A stretch of DNA of 64,000 bases from Apodemus sylvaticus (lineage: Eukaryota; Chordata; Mammalia; Rodentia; Muridae): positions 12,784,201-12,848,200 of the forward strand of contig NC_067480.1 of the NCBI RefSeq assembly GCF_947179515.1, in the 5' to 3' direction. Both the position numbers and the translations under genes were made by a program. The notes under the pieces were generated by a model. That model worked only from the letters and a program-made list of their open reading frames with translations, was not told the DNA's origin and did not search any database. This document shows positions 1 to 11,739 of this stretch, one piece after another. The number at the start of each line of letters is the position of its first letter. Within the stretch, counting starts at the first letter, position 1.

Positions 1-268
1 TCCCATAAATTCAGCATCTGTAATATTTGTCACCTTCGGAATTACTCGGATGAGAGTAACATCCTTTATGTGAATTCACTGGAGAGGGCTAGCAGACTTT
101 CCTTCCCTTCGAATCTGTGTTGTGTGGTGTGATTAATGCTATGTTGATGTTTAAAGAGGCAGCGTCATTAGAAGAAAATGAGATGAGAAAGAAGCATGTT
201 TCCTGCATTGAGTCCTAAGTATGCTGTGTCATCCTATAGGCTTTACTTCTGCTTAGAGAAGAGTTTGG

Positions 269-307
<39 letters not shown>

Positions 308-504
308 CAGACATGATACTTAGAAAAATAAGTTGAACTGACACACACACAATTACTTGAAATATGATGTTTAACCAATTTTATCTAACTTGTGGAAATA
401 AAATAGCTGAGGAAATGTTGATAATCAGTATATTCTGGGTGAAAATGTTTTCTTGGATGATGTTATTTCAGGCAGATAAACAAAACACACTAGGAACTGA
501 ACAT
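1..504. other. Unrecognised flank around a short GT array
   Basis: Apart from the GT array at 271-306, I see no gene and no repeat that I can name. Open frames are short and have no recognisable motif. Confidence 0.5.
271..306. repeat. (GT)n microsatellite
   Basis: About 18 uninterrupted GT dinucleotides. They are followed about 35 bp later by a short CA run (about 341-350), so a small stem could form. Confidence 0.95.
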
Positions 505-782
505 GATGGAAGAAAGGAAGCTATTAGGAAGAAGAAGGAAGAGAAGAAGAAAGAAAAAGAGGAGGAGGAAGGAGGAGAGAAGTTAGGAAGAATGGAAGGA
601 AGGATGGAAGGAAGGAAGAAGGAAGGAAGGGAGGGAGGAAGAAAGGAAAGAAGAAGGAAGAGGAATAAAGGATGAAGAGGAAGGAGGGGGAAGGTAGGGA
701 GGAAGGAAAAAAGGAAGGAAGGAAGGAAGGAAGGAAGAAAGGAAGGAAGGAAGGAAGGAAGGAAGGAAGGAAGGAAGGAAGG
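505..782. repeat. Purine-strand GGAA/GAA array
   Basis: Almost pure purine on the + strand for about 280 bp. It runs from mixed GAA/GGA units into near-perfect GGAA tetramers at 711-782. The long open frames on both strands here are low-complexity read-through and not genes. It may be an expanded G/A-rich tract of the L1 3' UTR whose tail follows. Confidence 0.9.
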
Positions 783-905
783 TATCCATAGCATAGTTGG
801 GTGGGTAGGGAGGGAAGGATAAATTGGGGTGGGAATAGAGGAGTTCAATGATGACTATGATCAAAATATATTGTATGAAATTTTTTAGAATTAACAAAAA
901 TATAA
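783..905 (+). mobile_element. Probable old L1 3'-end remnant
   Basis: A G-rich stretch is followed by 'tgatcaaaatatattgtatgaaa' and an A-rich 'ttaacaaaaatataa' end, the style of rodent Lx-class L1 3' tails. No ORF2 sequence adjoins it, so the call rests on the tail alone. Confidence 0.4.
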
Positions 906-2029
906 GTAAGAATAGAATTGAATGTGCCTCATTCAAAGCCATGAAGTTGCAACTCCTCACTGTGCAAAGAGTGAAACTTAAGTTGAAAAGGATATAATAG
1001 CTTTTGATTGACTAGGGAAAGATTAAATAATAGAGAATTCAGATAACACCAACATGTTTTTTAGGAAACACTGAAAGAAGTAGCCAGCCTTGAATAGCAC
1101 ATTTTTCCCATTTCATAAAGATTTCATACTAATAAATCGCTAACCTTCAGTTTATTAGAGTGAGTCATAATGTTTTTGGGCTGCTCTTCTTGGTGTTTTT
1201 ACATTTTGTTTCTCATAAATACATCTTCATTCCTCATCAACCTTAGAATTGAGGGTTGCCATATGTAGACACCAACCAGCATATAGTATTCTTCTAACAC
1301 ATGAATAAATGCAGGTGACATTTGTATGTAAAATTTAAACGAACTTCATTTTTACCTTGGCGTAATTATGTTAAACAATGAAGAAGATACCTATCATAAA
1401 AATGTGCTTTTCTATGGTATACAAATTAAGCTTATAAAACTAAATATTGGATCTGCAATATTTAATACAGTGTTGGATTTTCTTGCTCCCCTGACAAATG
1501 TCTGAGTTTTCCATTTCGAGCTGGATGAGTGTTCATACTGATTGGATTCACTGACTGTGCTTGATAGTTCTCTTTGACTTCTCTTTGGTAAAATGTACTC
1601 AGTAATTAGTAACATTAGAGACAAACACAGTTGGTCCTTAGCACAATGAGATGTTTAGGATGGTGGAAACATGCATTGGCAGGAATTTAGAACAGTCTGG
1701 GCTTCATCACATTGTGCTTTAGAGTTCCACTGTGGGTTTTTTCATAAGAGACTTAGAAGATGCAATCATTTTAGTAACTGTAAAACTCTAATTAAACAAA
1801 TATCTAATTAAAATTCAATTTTGTCATAAGTGTAAGTGAATTGCAGTTATTAGTATATCTCTACCTGTATAAGTGAGATAAGGAAAATTTGCTTAAAAGT
1901 AAAGATTTTTCCAGTGCAAGCACACTTTTCTTGCTTTCTTGAGGCCATACATTAGCAGTAGAGATTTTGGGGGAAAGGTATGATCCACACCTTCAGTATA
2001 TTCTCATGTCTCTCCCAAAGCTGATGCTT
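906..2029. other. No recognised feature
   Basis: AT-rich sequence. The longest open frame is about 70 codons on the reverse strand (1412-1624) and has no recognisable motif. I see nothing that supports a gene. Confidence 0.5.
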
Positions 2030-2182
2030 CCCTGTACTTCCACAATCCCACTGAAGAAATGGCAAAGAATGAGTAAACAGCTGCAAGGCATTTTCTCAAT
2101 TAGTGATCAAGGAGAGGAGTCCCATTGTGGATGGTGTCATCCCTGGCTGGTACTCCTGGGTTCTATAAGAAAGAAGGCTGTG
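2030..2182 (-). mobile_element. URR1-like hAT element, first half (split by L1)
   Basis: It matches the other four URR1-like copies in this window in reverse orientation ('aggcattttctcaattagtgatcaagg', 'gggttctataagaaag'). The match stops at the L1 junction and resumes at 4331. The outer part (2030-2075) is divergent. These are short non-autonomous rodent DNA transposons with no coding capacity. Confidence 0.7.
2167..2182 (+). repeat. Left target-site duplication of the 2183-4314 L1
   Basis: The 16-mer aagaaagaaggctgtg is repeated exactly at 4315-4330, directly after the L1 A-rich tail. Confidence 0.9.
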
Positions 2183-4314
2183 ATTCCCACTAAAATCAGG
2201 GACTAGACAGGGCTGCCCACTTTCTCCTTATCTTTTCAATACTGTACTTGAGGTACTAGCTCAGGCAATTCGACAACATAAGGAGGTCAAAGGGATACAA
2301 ATTGGAAAGGAAGAAGTCAAACTATAATTATTTGCAGATGACAAGATAGTCTACCTAAGTGACCCAAAAAACTCCACTAGAGAACTCCTACAGCTGATAA
2401 ACAACTTCAGCAAAGTGGCAGGTTATAAAATCAACTCAAGCAAATCTGTGGCCTTCCTATACTCAAAGGATAAGCAGGCTGAGAAAAAAATTAGGGAAAT
2501 GACCCCCTTCACAATAGCCACAAACAGTATAAAGTACCTTGGGGTGACTCTTACCAAACATGTGAAAGATCTGTATGACAAGAACTTCACGACTCTGAAG
2601 AAGGAAATGGAAGAAGACCTCAAAAAAATGGGAAAACCTCCCATGCTCATGGATCTGCAGGAACAATATAGATAAAATGGCCGTTTTGCCAAAAGCAATA
2701 TACAGATTCAATGCAATACCCATCAAAATTCCAACTCAATTCTTCACAGAGTTAGAAAGAGCAATTCTCAAATTGATCTGGAATAACAAAAAACCAAGGA
2801 TAGCTAAAACTATTCTCAGCAACAAAAGAAATTCTGGGGGAATCAGTATCCCTAACCTCAAGCAATACTACAGAGCAATAGTGTTAAAAACTGCATGGTA
2901 TTGGTACAGTGACAGGCAGGCAGATAAATGGAAAAGGATTGAAGATCCAGAAATGAACCCACACACCTATGGCCACTTGATCCTCGACAAAGGGGCTGAA
3001 AACATCCAATGGAAAAAAGATAACCTTTTCAACAAATGGTGCTGGTTCAACTGGAGGTCAGCATGCAGAAGAATGAGAATTGATCCATCCCTGTCTCCTT
3101 GTGCTAAGCTCAAATCCAAATGGATCAAGAACCTCCACATAAAGCCAGACACTCTGAAGCTAATAGAAAAGAAACTGGGGAAGACCCTTGAGGACATCGG
3201 TACAGGGAGAAAGTTTCTGAACAGAACACCAATAGCGTATGCTCTAAGATCAAGAATTGACAAATGGGACCTCATAAAATTACAAAGTTTCTGTAAGGCA
3301 AAGGACACCATCAAAAGGACAAATCGGCAACCAACAAATTGGGAAAAGATCTTCACCAATCCTACATCAGATAGAGGGCTAATATCCAATATATATAAAG
3401 AACTCAAGAAGTTAGACTCCAGAAAACCAAACAACCCTATTAAAAATGGGGTACAGAGTTAAACAAAGAATTCTCACCTGAAGAACTTCGGATGGAGGAG
3501 AAGCATCTTAAAAAATGCTCAACTTCATTAGTCATTAGGGAAATGCAAATCAAAACAACCCTGAGATTTCACCTTACACCAGTCAGAATGGCTAAGATTA
3601 AAAATTCAGGAGACAGCAGATGTTGGTGAGGATGTGGAGAAAGAGGAACACTCCTCCACTGCTGGTGGGGTTACAAATTGGTACAACCACTCTGGAAATC
3701 AGTCTGGTGGTTCCTCTGAAAACTAGGCACCTCACTTCCAGAAGATCTTGCTATACCACTCCTGGGCATATACCCAGAGGATTCCCCACCATGTAATAAG
3801 GATACATGCTCTACTATGTTCATAGCAGCCCTATTTATAATTGCCAGATGCTTCAAATAACCCAGGTATCCCTCAACAGAAGAGTGGATGCAAAAAATGT
3901 GGTATATCTACACAATGGAGTACTATTCAGCCATTAGAAACAATGAATTCATGAATTTTTTAGGCAAATGGATGGAGCTGGAGAACATCATACTAAGTGA
4001 GGTAACCCAGACTCAAAAGCTCAATCATGGTATGCACTCACTAATAAGTGGATACTAACCTAGAAACCTGGAATACCCAAAACATAATCCACACATCAAA
4101 TGAGGTACACGAAGAATGGAGGAGTGGTCCCTTGTTCTGGAAAAACTCAGTGAAGCAGTATAGAGCAAAATCAGGACAGGGAAGTGGGAAGGGTTGGGTG
4201 GGAAAACAGGGGGAGGGAAGGGGACTGATGGTATTTTCCGGGAGTGGGTGTCCAGAAAAGGGGAAATCATTTGAAATGTAAATAAATATATCAATAAATT
4301 AAAAAAAAGAAAAA
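2183..4314 (+). mobile_element. 5'-truncated LINE-1 (ORF2 C-terminal part plus 3' UTR)
   Basis: It begins inside the ORF2 reverse-transcriptase region and runs through the ORF2 C-terminus, the 3' UTR ('aaatcatttgaaatgtaaataaa') and an A-rich tail. The exact 16-bp TSD and 5' truncation are the hallmarks of target-primed reverse transcription. It interrupts a URR1-like element, so it is younger than that element. The tail resembles mouse F-type L1s. Confidence 0.93.
2184..4058 (+). pseudogene. LINE-1 ORF2 fragment (reverse transcriptase C-terminal half), inactive
   Basis: ORF2 encodes the L1 endonuclease and reverse transcriptase; only the part from late RT onward is present. The FADD catalytic motif is visible at 2331-2342, but an in-frame TAA lies two codons before it (2325-2327). 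Two open stretches remain, 2415-2675 and 2677-3462, in different frames, so there is a frameshift near 2660. The second holds the conserved 'IWNNKKPRIAK' and 'NPHTYGHLI' blocks. Further stops lie between 3462 and the terminal TAA at 4056-4058. It cannot make a working protein. It is a dead truncated copy and not a host gene. Confidence 0.92.
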
Positions 4315-4330
4315 AAGAAAGAAGGCTGTG
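4315..4330 (+). repeat. Right target-site duplication of the 2183-4314 L1
   Basis: Exact copy of 2167-2182. Confidence 0.9.
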
Positions 4331-4532
4331 CAAGCCAGGGGAAGCAAGATAGTAAGAAACATCCATGGCCTCTGCATCAGTTCCTGCTTCCTGACCTGCT
4401 TGAGTTCTGGTCCTGACTTCCTTTGGTGATGAACAAAAATGTGGAAGTGTAAGCTGAATAAACCCTTTCCTTCCCAACTTGTTTCTTGGTTATAATGATT
4501 ACACAGGAATAGAAATCCTCAGTAAGATGCAT
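4331..4532 (-). mobile_element. URR1-like hAT element, second half
   Basis: It continues the element split at 2182: 'ggcctctgcatcag', 'tttggtgatgaac', 'gtgtaagctgaataaaccctttcc', then 'ggaatagaaatcctcagtaag' at its end. The two halves join cleanly when the L1 and one TSD are discounted. Confidence 0.8.
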
Positions 4533-4995
4533 ACACACACAAATATATATAAAAATATGTATATTATACAAAAAATGTGTATATTACATATACACATCCA
4601 CATACTCATGCACATATATATACATGTGTGTAGGCATGTTTGTGTATGTACATATAGAGCATTCATGCATATATAGTATATAGAATACATAGTATACATA
4701 TATACACACTGTATGTATACTACATATACACAATATATAACATACTATACATATATGTTTATCATTGTATATATGCATATACATACATATATAGTGTATA
4801 CACATATGTAGTGTACACATATATAATGTGCACACATATATAGTATACATGTCTATATATACATTATACATCCACACACTGTATGTATACTATATATCAT
4901 ACTATATAAATACACACAGTATATAATGTATACAATATATACAGTAATACACATATATGTGTATATATATATATATGTATATGTATATATTATAT
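4533..4995. repeat. TA/CATA-rich tandem tract
   Basis: About 460 bp of alternating purine-pyrimidine (TA, CA, TG). The unit 'cacactgtatgtatact' recurs near 4706 and 4874, which suggests a longer duplicated unit. Reading frames through it are chance. Confidence 0.9.
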
Positions 4996-6879
4996 GATGG
5001 TCTGTGTAATTCAAGTGGGAAAGTAGGCATATTTGGAAAGAACTTACTGGATCAATATGGATGAGTATGAAAAAAAATGAATTGTGTGAATTTCTTAAAG
5101 AATCAACCAAAATATTTGTAAAATAATCCAATAAATCATTATTTAGGTTTTCTAGGGGTTAAAACTGTGTATTATTTAAAAATTAAAAGTAAACCAGTAA
5201 TATGTCATGTTGTAAGGAATTTTTTGCACATTATTGTGAGAATCCAAATTATCATTTGAAGTATTTCTAGGAAACACATCCATTTTTGACAGTGTTTAGA
5301 TGCAGAAAGAAGCTTGTTTTGCAAAATAAAGTAAATTCACTCACATAATGGAATGAAAAAGAGAAAATTATTAAGAGTGCTTCTGTTGTAAGTTGTAAGT
5401 TTGAGGGAGAAAATAGTGTCTTCACCTATAAATCCTTGAAATGTTTATTCTTTCTCTGAAAGTCTTGTTTCTCCTGAAATATCATTTTACATCCATTGCT
5501 AGGGAATTGATAGGCACTTACCTTCTTTTTCAATGGTAAGAATGACTACATCAGTCTATACAGACATTCATTCCGGTATTTGTCAAAAATAAGTACAGTG
5601 TCATTAGCCCTCCACTGTAGTCTCCTAGAGGAGGACCAAGAACACTTTGACTGGTCTGTGCTTCCGTTCATCTTGACCACGATGAAATATACAACTTCCT
5701 GTAGTGCCTGAAGAACATTTAACCAATGGTAAAAATAGTAGATATGCATACCTGGACTTCGGACAAAAAAGGCTAAATATGTAGAGAAATTTCAGAGTAC
5801 AAAGAATATACAGACTACTTAGAGATAACACTCTTTATGAAATTTTGTATAATCAAAGCTTGAAAAGCATTTGGGTTATTTTAAAAGGAAAGCCTACATA
5901 ACTTTAATCTTTATATTCAATAACACTTTTTACACACTGAAACTTTGTTTCTGATATTGATATATTTAATATAATAAAATAATAGTTATATTAATGAATT
6001 AATAAAATACTTTGTATATTGATAAATTATTCTAATTGTACTTATAAATAAAAGATTTATTTAAATTAAAGATATATTCATACAATATGTTATTGATATA
6101 GAAATAGCTTAACTTTTTGTATTACATATTAAAGAAACCAACAGGTATTAAACTTTTAATATCCATCTATATGTCCTAAATTATGTCATGCCTCAACCTC
6201 AAGAAATAACACTCTGGTTTGGAAAACATGACCATGCTGTCTCTTCCAGCTATTGGATTTCATGGTTTCTGAAATTTTGCATTACCTATGCATTTTTATT
6301 TGTACATTTTATGCATCCATGATCTAATATTTATGATCATAATTATGTATGGCATATGTAAAATTGGTGATTAATTTTTATTTCTGAGTATGGTTTCCAC
6401 TGTAACAGTGTTTGGTAATAAAACCATATCTATTTCCTCTCATATAAACTGGTGTAAACCTGCTTGGCAACACTTCACTTTCTCATAAATTAAGCCCAAT
6501 GGGCATTTCTATTTTAAGTGATGTCTTACTGGAGTGGGATATATTGTCATTTTACTTTGTTAACCTTTCAGAAAATATCTTTATTTACCCAGAGCTTCAC
6601 AGTCTATTCCATGCTCAAAGTCTGTTCGGGGATGGCTGCCTCTTAACATGTTAACCCTGTCAACTCCCTTTTGTTATTCCCTTTAAAGTTACAAATATTC
6701 TGGTTTTCTTTGAGTTTTTCTAGACTGTCAGATTTTCATTAAATTTCCATGTGTATCTGGATATCCTTCCTTTCCTCCCTAAACATCTATTCATCATTTG
6801 TTCTAACTAAAAATATTTCTCAGACAATGGTTTCATAAAACACAAATAATTCATTTCTGACTGTGTTCAGTCATCACTC
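4996..6879. other. No recognised feature (AT-rich)
   Basis: Strongly AT-rich, especially 5930-6130. Only short open frames occur. I recognise no repeat and no gene. Confidence 0.5.
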
Positions 6880-7590
6880 CAGCTCCCAATATCCTAACTA
6901 CTACTATCTTCATTGCAGAGACTTTATCCGCTTAAACATACTATCTAGTATTTTCAAGAGAACTTTCCTGTCTGACTCCTTTTATTAAGAAGAAAGCCTT
7001 TCAGCTCCATCTATGTTTGTCATGCATCACTGCTGAATTATATTTTGTAATATTTTATACAATGAAATGGCACACTCTTTTATCTATCCCACTGAAAGAC
7101 ATGTTTATTTCCAAGTTCTCATGATTGATTGTAAGGGTGCTATAAGAATACATGTACAGGCTTTAGAAGGAATATAGTGTAATATCCAAGAGTGGAATTC
7201 TGAGTAATATTTTACATAAATATGGATTGAACTTCAGAAGAAACTGAAGAATGATTTTCTATAGTGGAACCTGACTTATTTTTCATTCTCTTGATTCCCC
7301 TGTAGCAAATTATAGGGACTCTTAATGCTTTGCCACCTTTCAATCCTCTGCACTGTCAGGGATGTTAAATTTAATCATCCTAAATGCTGTGCTCTTGAAG
7401 CTTTGCTTTGTATGTTCCTAGCAGTCAATGATACCCAACAACCTTCCATGTGCTTATCTGGCATCCACAGATTGCATTTAATAAAACAATTGTTGGATAT
7501 TTTCTTTTTAAATTGAGTGTTGTGTTCTCACTCTTAAGTTTAAAAAATATCTGTAATAATTTTAGTATTTGTCTTCCCCCTGTGTAGATA
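6880..7590 (-). mobile_element. Ancient L1 remnant (reverse strand)
   Basis: Read on the reverse strand, the order of short matches resembles the ORF2-end/3'-UTR block of old mammalian L1s. Around 7020-7110 lies the 'target-site tail / tatc-cc / atggaca' region, and around 7185-7260 the 'tggtggaattctgagt' region. It is very diverged, with no usable open frame. Confidence 0.5.
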
Positions 7591-7766
7591 TGCCATTGTC
7601 ACAAAAAAAAAAAAAAACCAATCCTGTACTTAACATGGCAAAATTCTGAGTATTCAGAAAGATTTTTACATGAAACAAGTTTTAATCTGATAAGGACTTC
7701 TGAGGATAACATGGAGTCTCAATTCATCAAGTACACAATGTCTTATTTTATTTTATGGAACTATGA

Positions 7767-8142
7767 TGTCTTAGTCACTGTACTATTACTGTGAAAAGTC
7801 AGAATAATCAAATAGCTGTTACAAGAGAAAGATTTTAATTGGGGACTTGTTTACAGTTCCAAGGGTTTCATCTATTACCATCATGAGAGCATGTAGACAG
7901 GTGCTGGCACATTAGCTGTGAGTTACATCCTGTCCCATTGACAAAGAGAGATTCTGGTCTTAGCATGGATTTTAGAAACCTTAAATTCCATCCAAGTCAC
8001 ACACTCTCTCCAACAAGGACATACCTTCTCTGACAAGGCCACACCTCCTAATCCTTGCAATCTTTTCAAACAGTTCCACTTCTCGGTAACTAAGCATTCA
8101 AATAGTTGGGCCTATAGGAATCATTCTTATTTAAATCACCAC
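7767..8142 (+). mobile_element. hAT-like rodent short element (URR1/RMER30 class)
   Basis: The order of motifs is 'gtcttagtcactgtactattactgtgaaaa', 'gagttacatcctg', 'acaaggccacacctcctaatccttgcaa', 'actaagcattcaaata' and a terminal 'aaatcaccac'. It is non-coding. The family name is from memory; the motif order is what is seen. Confidence 0.65.
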
Positions 8143-9334
8143 TTGTGGTGCATTTCAGACATTGACAGAACTGGTACTGACACAGTAACTCAAGTGGATG
8201 TCTACTCATCACACTGGCTGGTCTGAGAAACTCATTCTGTTAATGATCACAGCAAGGACATCTTTTCACATACTCTTCAGATTTGCTTTTATGACACTTT
8301 CTTTTGTCACTTCTACAGAGGATTAATATTGCCATGATCTTCAATATATTGGCATGGTATTATGACTGGGAAGAAAATTCCATTTTGGAAAGAAAACCTC
8401 AAATAATCAGAATGTTCCTAAGAGAGGGACACCATATCATTCAGTAGGGTTACTACTTAAGACTGGGAGGTGGGGAACTCTGAAGACTATTACAGTCACT
8501 GAAATTGTTGGGATGTGATAGATTCTACCATGACCAAACATATAAGCAATAGGGCTACTGAGATTGTCATACATTAGCCAAACCAACCAAAGAAAGCTTA
8601 GATAAAATGCTTGGCCTGAAAACGACAATCTGTTCTGTTGAGTTGTCTCCAAATTGTGCAGTGAGATCCAATTTCCAGGATTCCATCTCTCCTGAGCTGG
8701 GAAACTCTGGGGTGCAAATTGTTTGGAGTCATCACTCCCCATGTACATAATCCTTCTAACATTCCACAGTTAGTAACCGGAATAAAAGCTCATTGGTTGT
8801 ACACACAGGAGTTCCATAAAATATGAAACGGAAAGCCATAATCTATACAAAAAGAACAATAAAGTTTTTAAAGGTGTCCTGACAAAACATTATAAGACAA
8901 AGAACTGCCAAAAATGCCATGAAATATTATGACATAAAGAACTTCTGAAGACTCCATTGACATTATTTAGTGTCCATCATTGATGCCATGTTGCTTATCC
9001 TTGAGTAGTTTTCATGCCCAGGGTGACTTGCTTGGAGGTAACTAGATTTTTATATGTGAGCAGCTATGGTATCAGTTGGAGATGGCTTCTTGACGTGAGC
9101 CTCTATGGTCTAAATTGCTATCAGCACTATTGTCTTGTATGCTTTTAAAAGGATGGTTCATTAAGCCATGCTTATGCAGAAATCAACCACTTCTCTTTTC
9201 TGAAGGTCTAATGCCTTCCTTATTTCTCCAACATTTTATATTATAACAGTAATAGCCCAATCCCTGATACCAACTTCTAACTTCATTATTTTTCTAGTGG
9301 TGTCAAGAGTCACCATGACAAACACCAGTATTAA
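8143..9334. other. No recognised feature
   Basis: A 103-codon reverse frame at 8437-8748 has no motif that I recognise. An 'aataaaagct' motif lies at 8781-8790, and the 8440-8810 stretch could be an old LTR, but I see no boundaries or direct repeats to support that. Confidence 0.4.
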
Positions 9335-10008
9335 AAATATTATTTTCCTCCCAAGTCACTTCCACTTTCTACCTCCCATAAGTATTTCATTCCTCCCTTC
9401 TACGAAGGACTGAAGCATTCACATTTTGGTCTTCCCTCTTCTTGAGCTTCAATATGGTCTGTGAATTGTGTCTTGGGTCTTCCAAGCTTTTGGGCTAATA
9501 TTCACTTATCAGTGAGTGCCTACCATGTGTCTTCTTTTGTGACTGGGTTACCTCACTCAGGATATTTTCAAGTTCCATCTATTTGCTTGTGAATTTCATG
9601 AAGTCATTGTTTTAAATAGATGAGTAGTACTCCATTGTGTAAATGTATGACATCTTCTGTAGCCATTCCTCTGATGAAGGATATCTGTGTTTGTTCTACC
9701 TTCTGGCTGTTATAAATAAGGATGCTAGGAACATAGTAGAGCATGTGTCCTTGCTATATGTTGAAGCTTCCTTTGGATATATGAAGTAGTATAGATGGAT
9801 CCTCAGGTAATCCTATGTCTAATTTTCTGAGGAACTACCAGACTGATTTCCAGAGTGGGTGTACCAGCTTGCAATCCCACTAACCATGGAGGACTGTCCC
9901 TCTTTCTCCTCATCCTTGCCAGCATCTGCTGTCCCCTGAGTTTTTGATTTTAGCCATTCTGATTGGTATGAGGTGGAATCTCAGGGTTGTTTCGATTTGC
10001 ATTTCCCC
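9335..10008 (-). mobile_element. L1 segment, inverted 5' part of a twin-primed insertion
   Basis: Reverse-strand L1 sequence from the ORF2 end into the 3' UTR ('gttacctcactcagg', 'agtactccattgtgt', 'tttctcctcatccttgcc'). It stops abruptly at 'tttgcatttcccc', where the forward L1 tail begins. Confidence 0.88.
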
Positions 10009-10310
10009 AAAAATAAATCACCAACCAAAAGTACACGTGGAGGAACCCATAGCTTCCGCCACATATGTAGCCAAGGATGGCATTATCTGGTGTCAACAGG
10101 AAGAGAGGCCCTTGGTCCTGTGAAGACTCCTATGTAGGCAAATTCCAGGGAGGTGAGGTGGGAGTGGATGGTAGGAGGGGAAGCAGACTCATAGAAGCAG
10201 GGTGAGGTGGGAGGGGTTGGGGTTTTCCAGAGGGGAACCCAGAACAGGGATTAACATTTGAAATGTAAATACATAAAATATCCAATAAAAAGAAATTATA
10301 AAAAATGAAT
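10009..10310 (+). mobile_element. L1 3' UTR, forward part of the same insertion
   Basis: It starts mid-3' UTR ('ccaccaaccaaaagtacac') and runs to 'catttgaaatgtaaata', 'atccaataaaa' and an A-rich end. Head-to-inverted order with a few hundred bases missing between the halves is typical of L1 twin priming. Confidence 0.9.
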
Positions 10311-10574
10311 AAAAGAGAAAGTGAAAAAATTCTTTAATATAGGGCATGTTTACAGCTTTCAGGGGTGAGTTCATGATCTTTGTGGTTTGAAGCACAGCAG
10401 CAGGCAGGTAGGCATAACAGTACTATTTAGTAGCTGAGAACATATATCTGTTTCACAAGCATATATCACATAGATCAAGACTACATATCTCTAACGACAA
10501 GCATCTTTGAGCAAACTTAATCTTTCACCAAAACAGTTCCACCAACTAGAAGTCAAGTATGCAAATATATAAGC

Positions 10575-10990
10575 CTGTTGTACTAGCTGGATTTGTGTGT
10601 CAATTTGGCACAGGCTGGGGTTATCACAGAGATCAGAGCCTCCCTTCAGCAAAGGACTCTATGAGATTCAGCTGTAAGGCATTTACTCAGTTAGTGATCA
10701 AGGTGGGAAAGGCCTATCCCACTGTGGGTGGTGCCATCCCTGGGCTGGTAGTCCTGGCTTCTATAAAAAAGCAAGCTGATCAATTCCGGGAAAGCAAGCC
10801 ACTAAACAGCACCCTTTATAGCCTCTGCATCAGCTCCTGCCTCCAGGTTCCTGCCCTGTGTAAGTTTCTGTCCTGATTTCTTTTGGTGATGAACAGCAAT
10901 GTAGAAGTGTAAGCTGAATAAATCCTTGACTCCCCAACTTGCTTCTTGGTCATTATGCTTTATGCAGAAATACAAACCATGACTAAGACA
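10575..10990 (-). mobile_element. URR1-like hAT element
   Basis: It is nearly complete in reverse orientation, from 'tgtactagctggatttgtgtgtcaa' to 'tacaaaccatgactaagaca'. The middle carries 'cactgtgggtggtgccatccctgggctggtagtcc'. An open frame at 10559-10876 is a by-product of this copy and not a gene. Confidence 0.85.
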
Positions 10991-11060
10991 CCCATGAAGG
11001 TCTTTCTCATTCAGAACAGGCAGTGTGATTGCTTCAACTTCTATTTAATCATATCTTTAA

Positions 11061-11061
<1 letters not shown>

Positions 11062-11097
<36 letters not shown>

Positions 11098-11109
11098 ACA
11101 CACACACAC
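11062..11109. repeat. (CA)n microsatellite
   Basis: A CA run with a single interruption ('aaaata'). Confidence 0.95.
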
Positions 11110-11637
11110 TTACATAAGCTATTATACAATTATGAATTTATAGCACAAAGACCAATTGTCACTTGCTGAAAACCATGAAATTGGCCTGCCCCATAATGCC
11201 CTATGCATTATGATAAATGGCTCCTGGGACACTATGTACGTTTAAGTTCTTGATAGGCTGATGCACTTCTTCAGGCACTGGAGCCTTCAGAAGGCTTTGT
11301 GATGCTCTTAGTAGTCAAGGAAGCATGAGACCTTGACAGGACAACTGGTTGTAGACATAAACTTCTATACCCTATGTAGCTTGCAAACCTCAATGGATCC
11401 CAGCAACTATAAATGTATCAGTCCTGGCAATTGCCACTATATTCTGTTTGTAATAAAGGAATAAAACGTTGGTTTCTCTAAATAAAAAACCCTAGCATAA
11501 GTCTTGTTGACCCACCAAATGATCTGGTTTCCTTTCCCATGGCCATATCAGATAGCCTTGGCCTGGTAAGTGAGTGTGGGTGCTGATAGTTGCTATATTA
11601 TAATTTGTGCTGTGCGTTAACTCTTGTAGTTATTTTG
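11110..11637. other. Unrecognised; weakly LTR-like stretch
   Basis: Between about 11160 and 11540 the DNA is less AT-rich, with a TATA-like 'actataaatg' (11406-11415) followed about 45 bp later by 'taataaagg'. That spacing resembles a solo LTR, but I cannot place TG/CA ends or a flanking duplication. Confidence 0.25.
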
Positions 11638-11705
11638 GAGCTCAAAATAACTACACAGTGAAACCCTGTCTCGAAAAACCAAAGATAAAATAAAATAAAA
11701 CAAAA
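11638..11705 (+). mobile_element. B1 SINE 3' fragment
   Basis: Only the last part of B1 is present ('ctacacagtgaaaccctgtctcgaaaaacc'), followed by an A-rich tail. It is 5'-truncated. Confidence 0.7.
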
Positions 11706-11739
11706 ATTCCCAAATGGTGATTTCTTAAGATTATACATA

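Noticed and set aside
468..960. Long reverse-strand Pro/Ser/Phe/Leu-rich reading frames
   Set aside because: They are translations of the GGAA/GAA array; no non-repeat coding content.
8437..8810. Possible solo LTR with 'aataaaagct' signal
   Set aside because: No TG...CA ends, no flanking duplication and no internal retroviral sequence could be placed.
11160..11540. LTR-like spacing of TATA-like and AATAAA motifs
   Set aside because: Motif spacing alone is weak in AT-rich DNA. Boundaries and TSD not found, so kept only as an unrecognised stretch.
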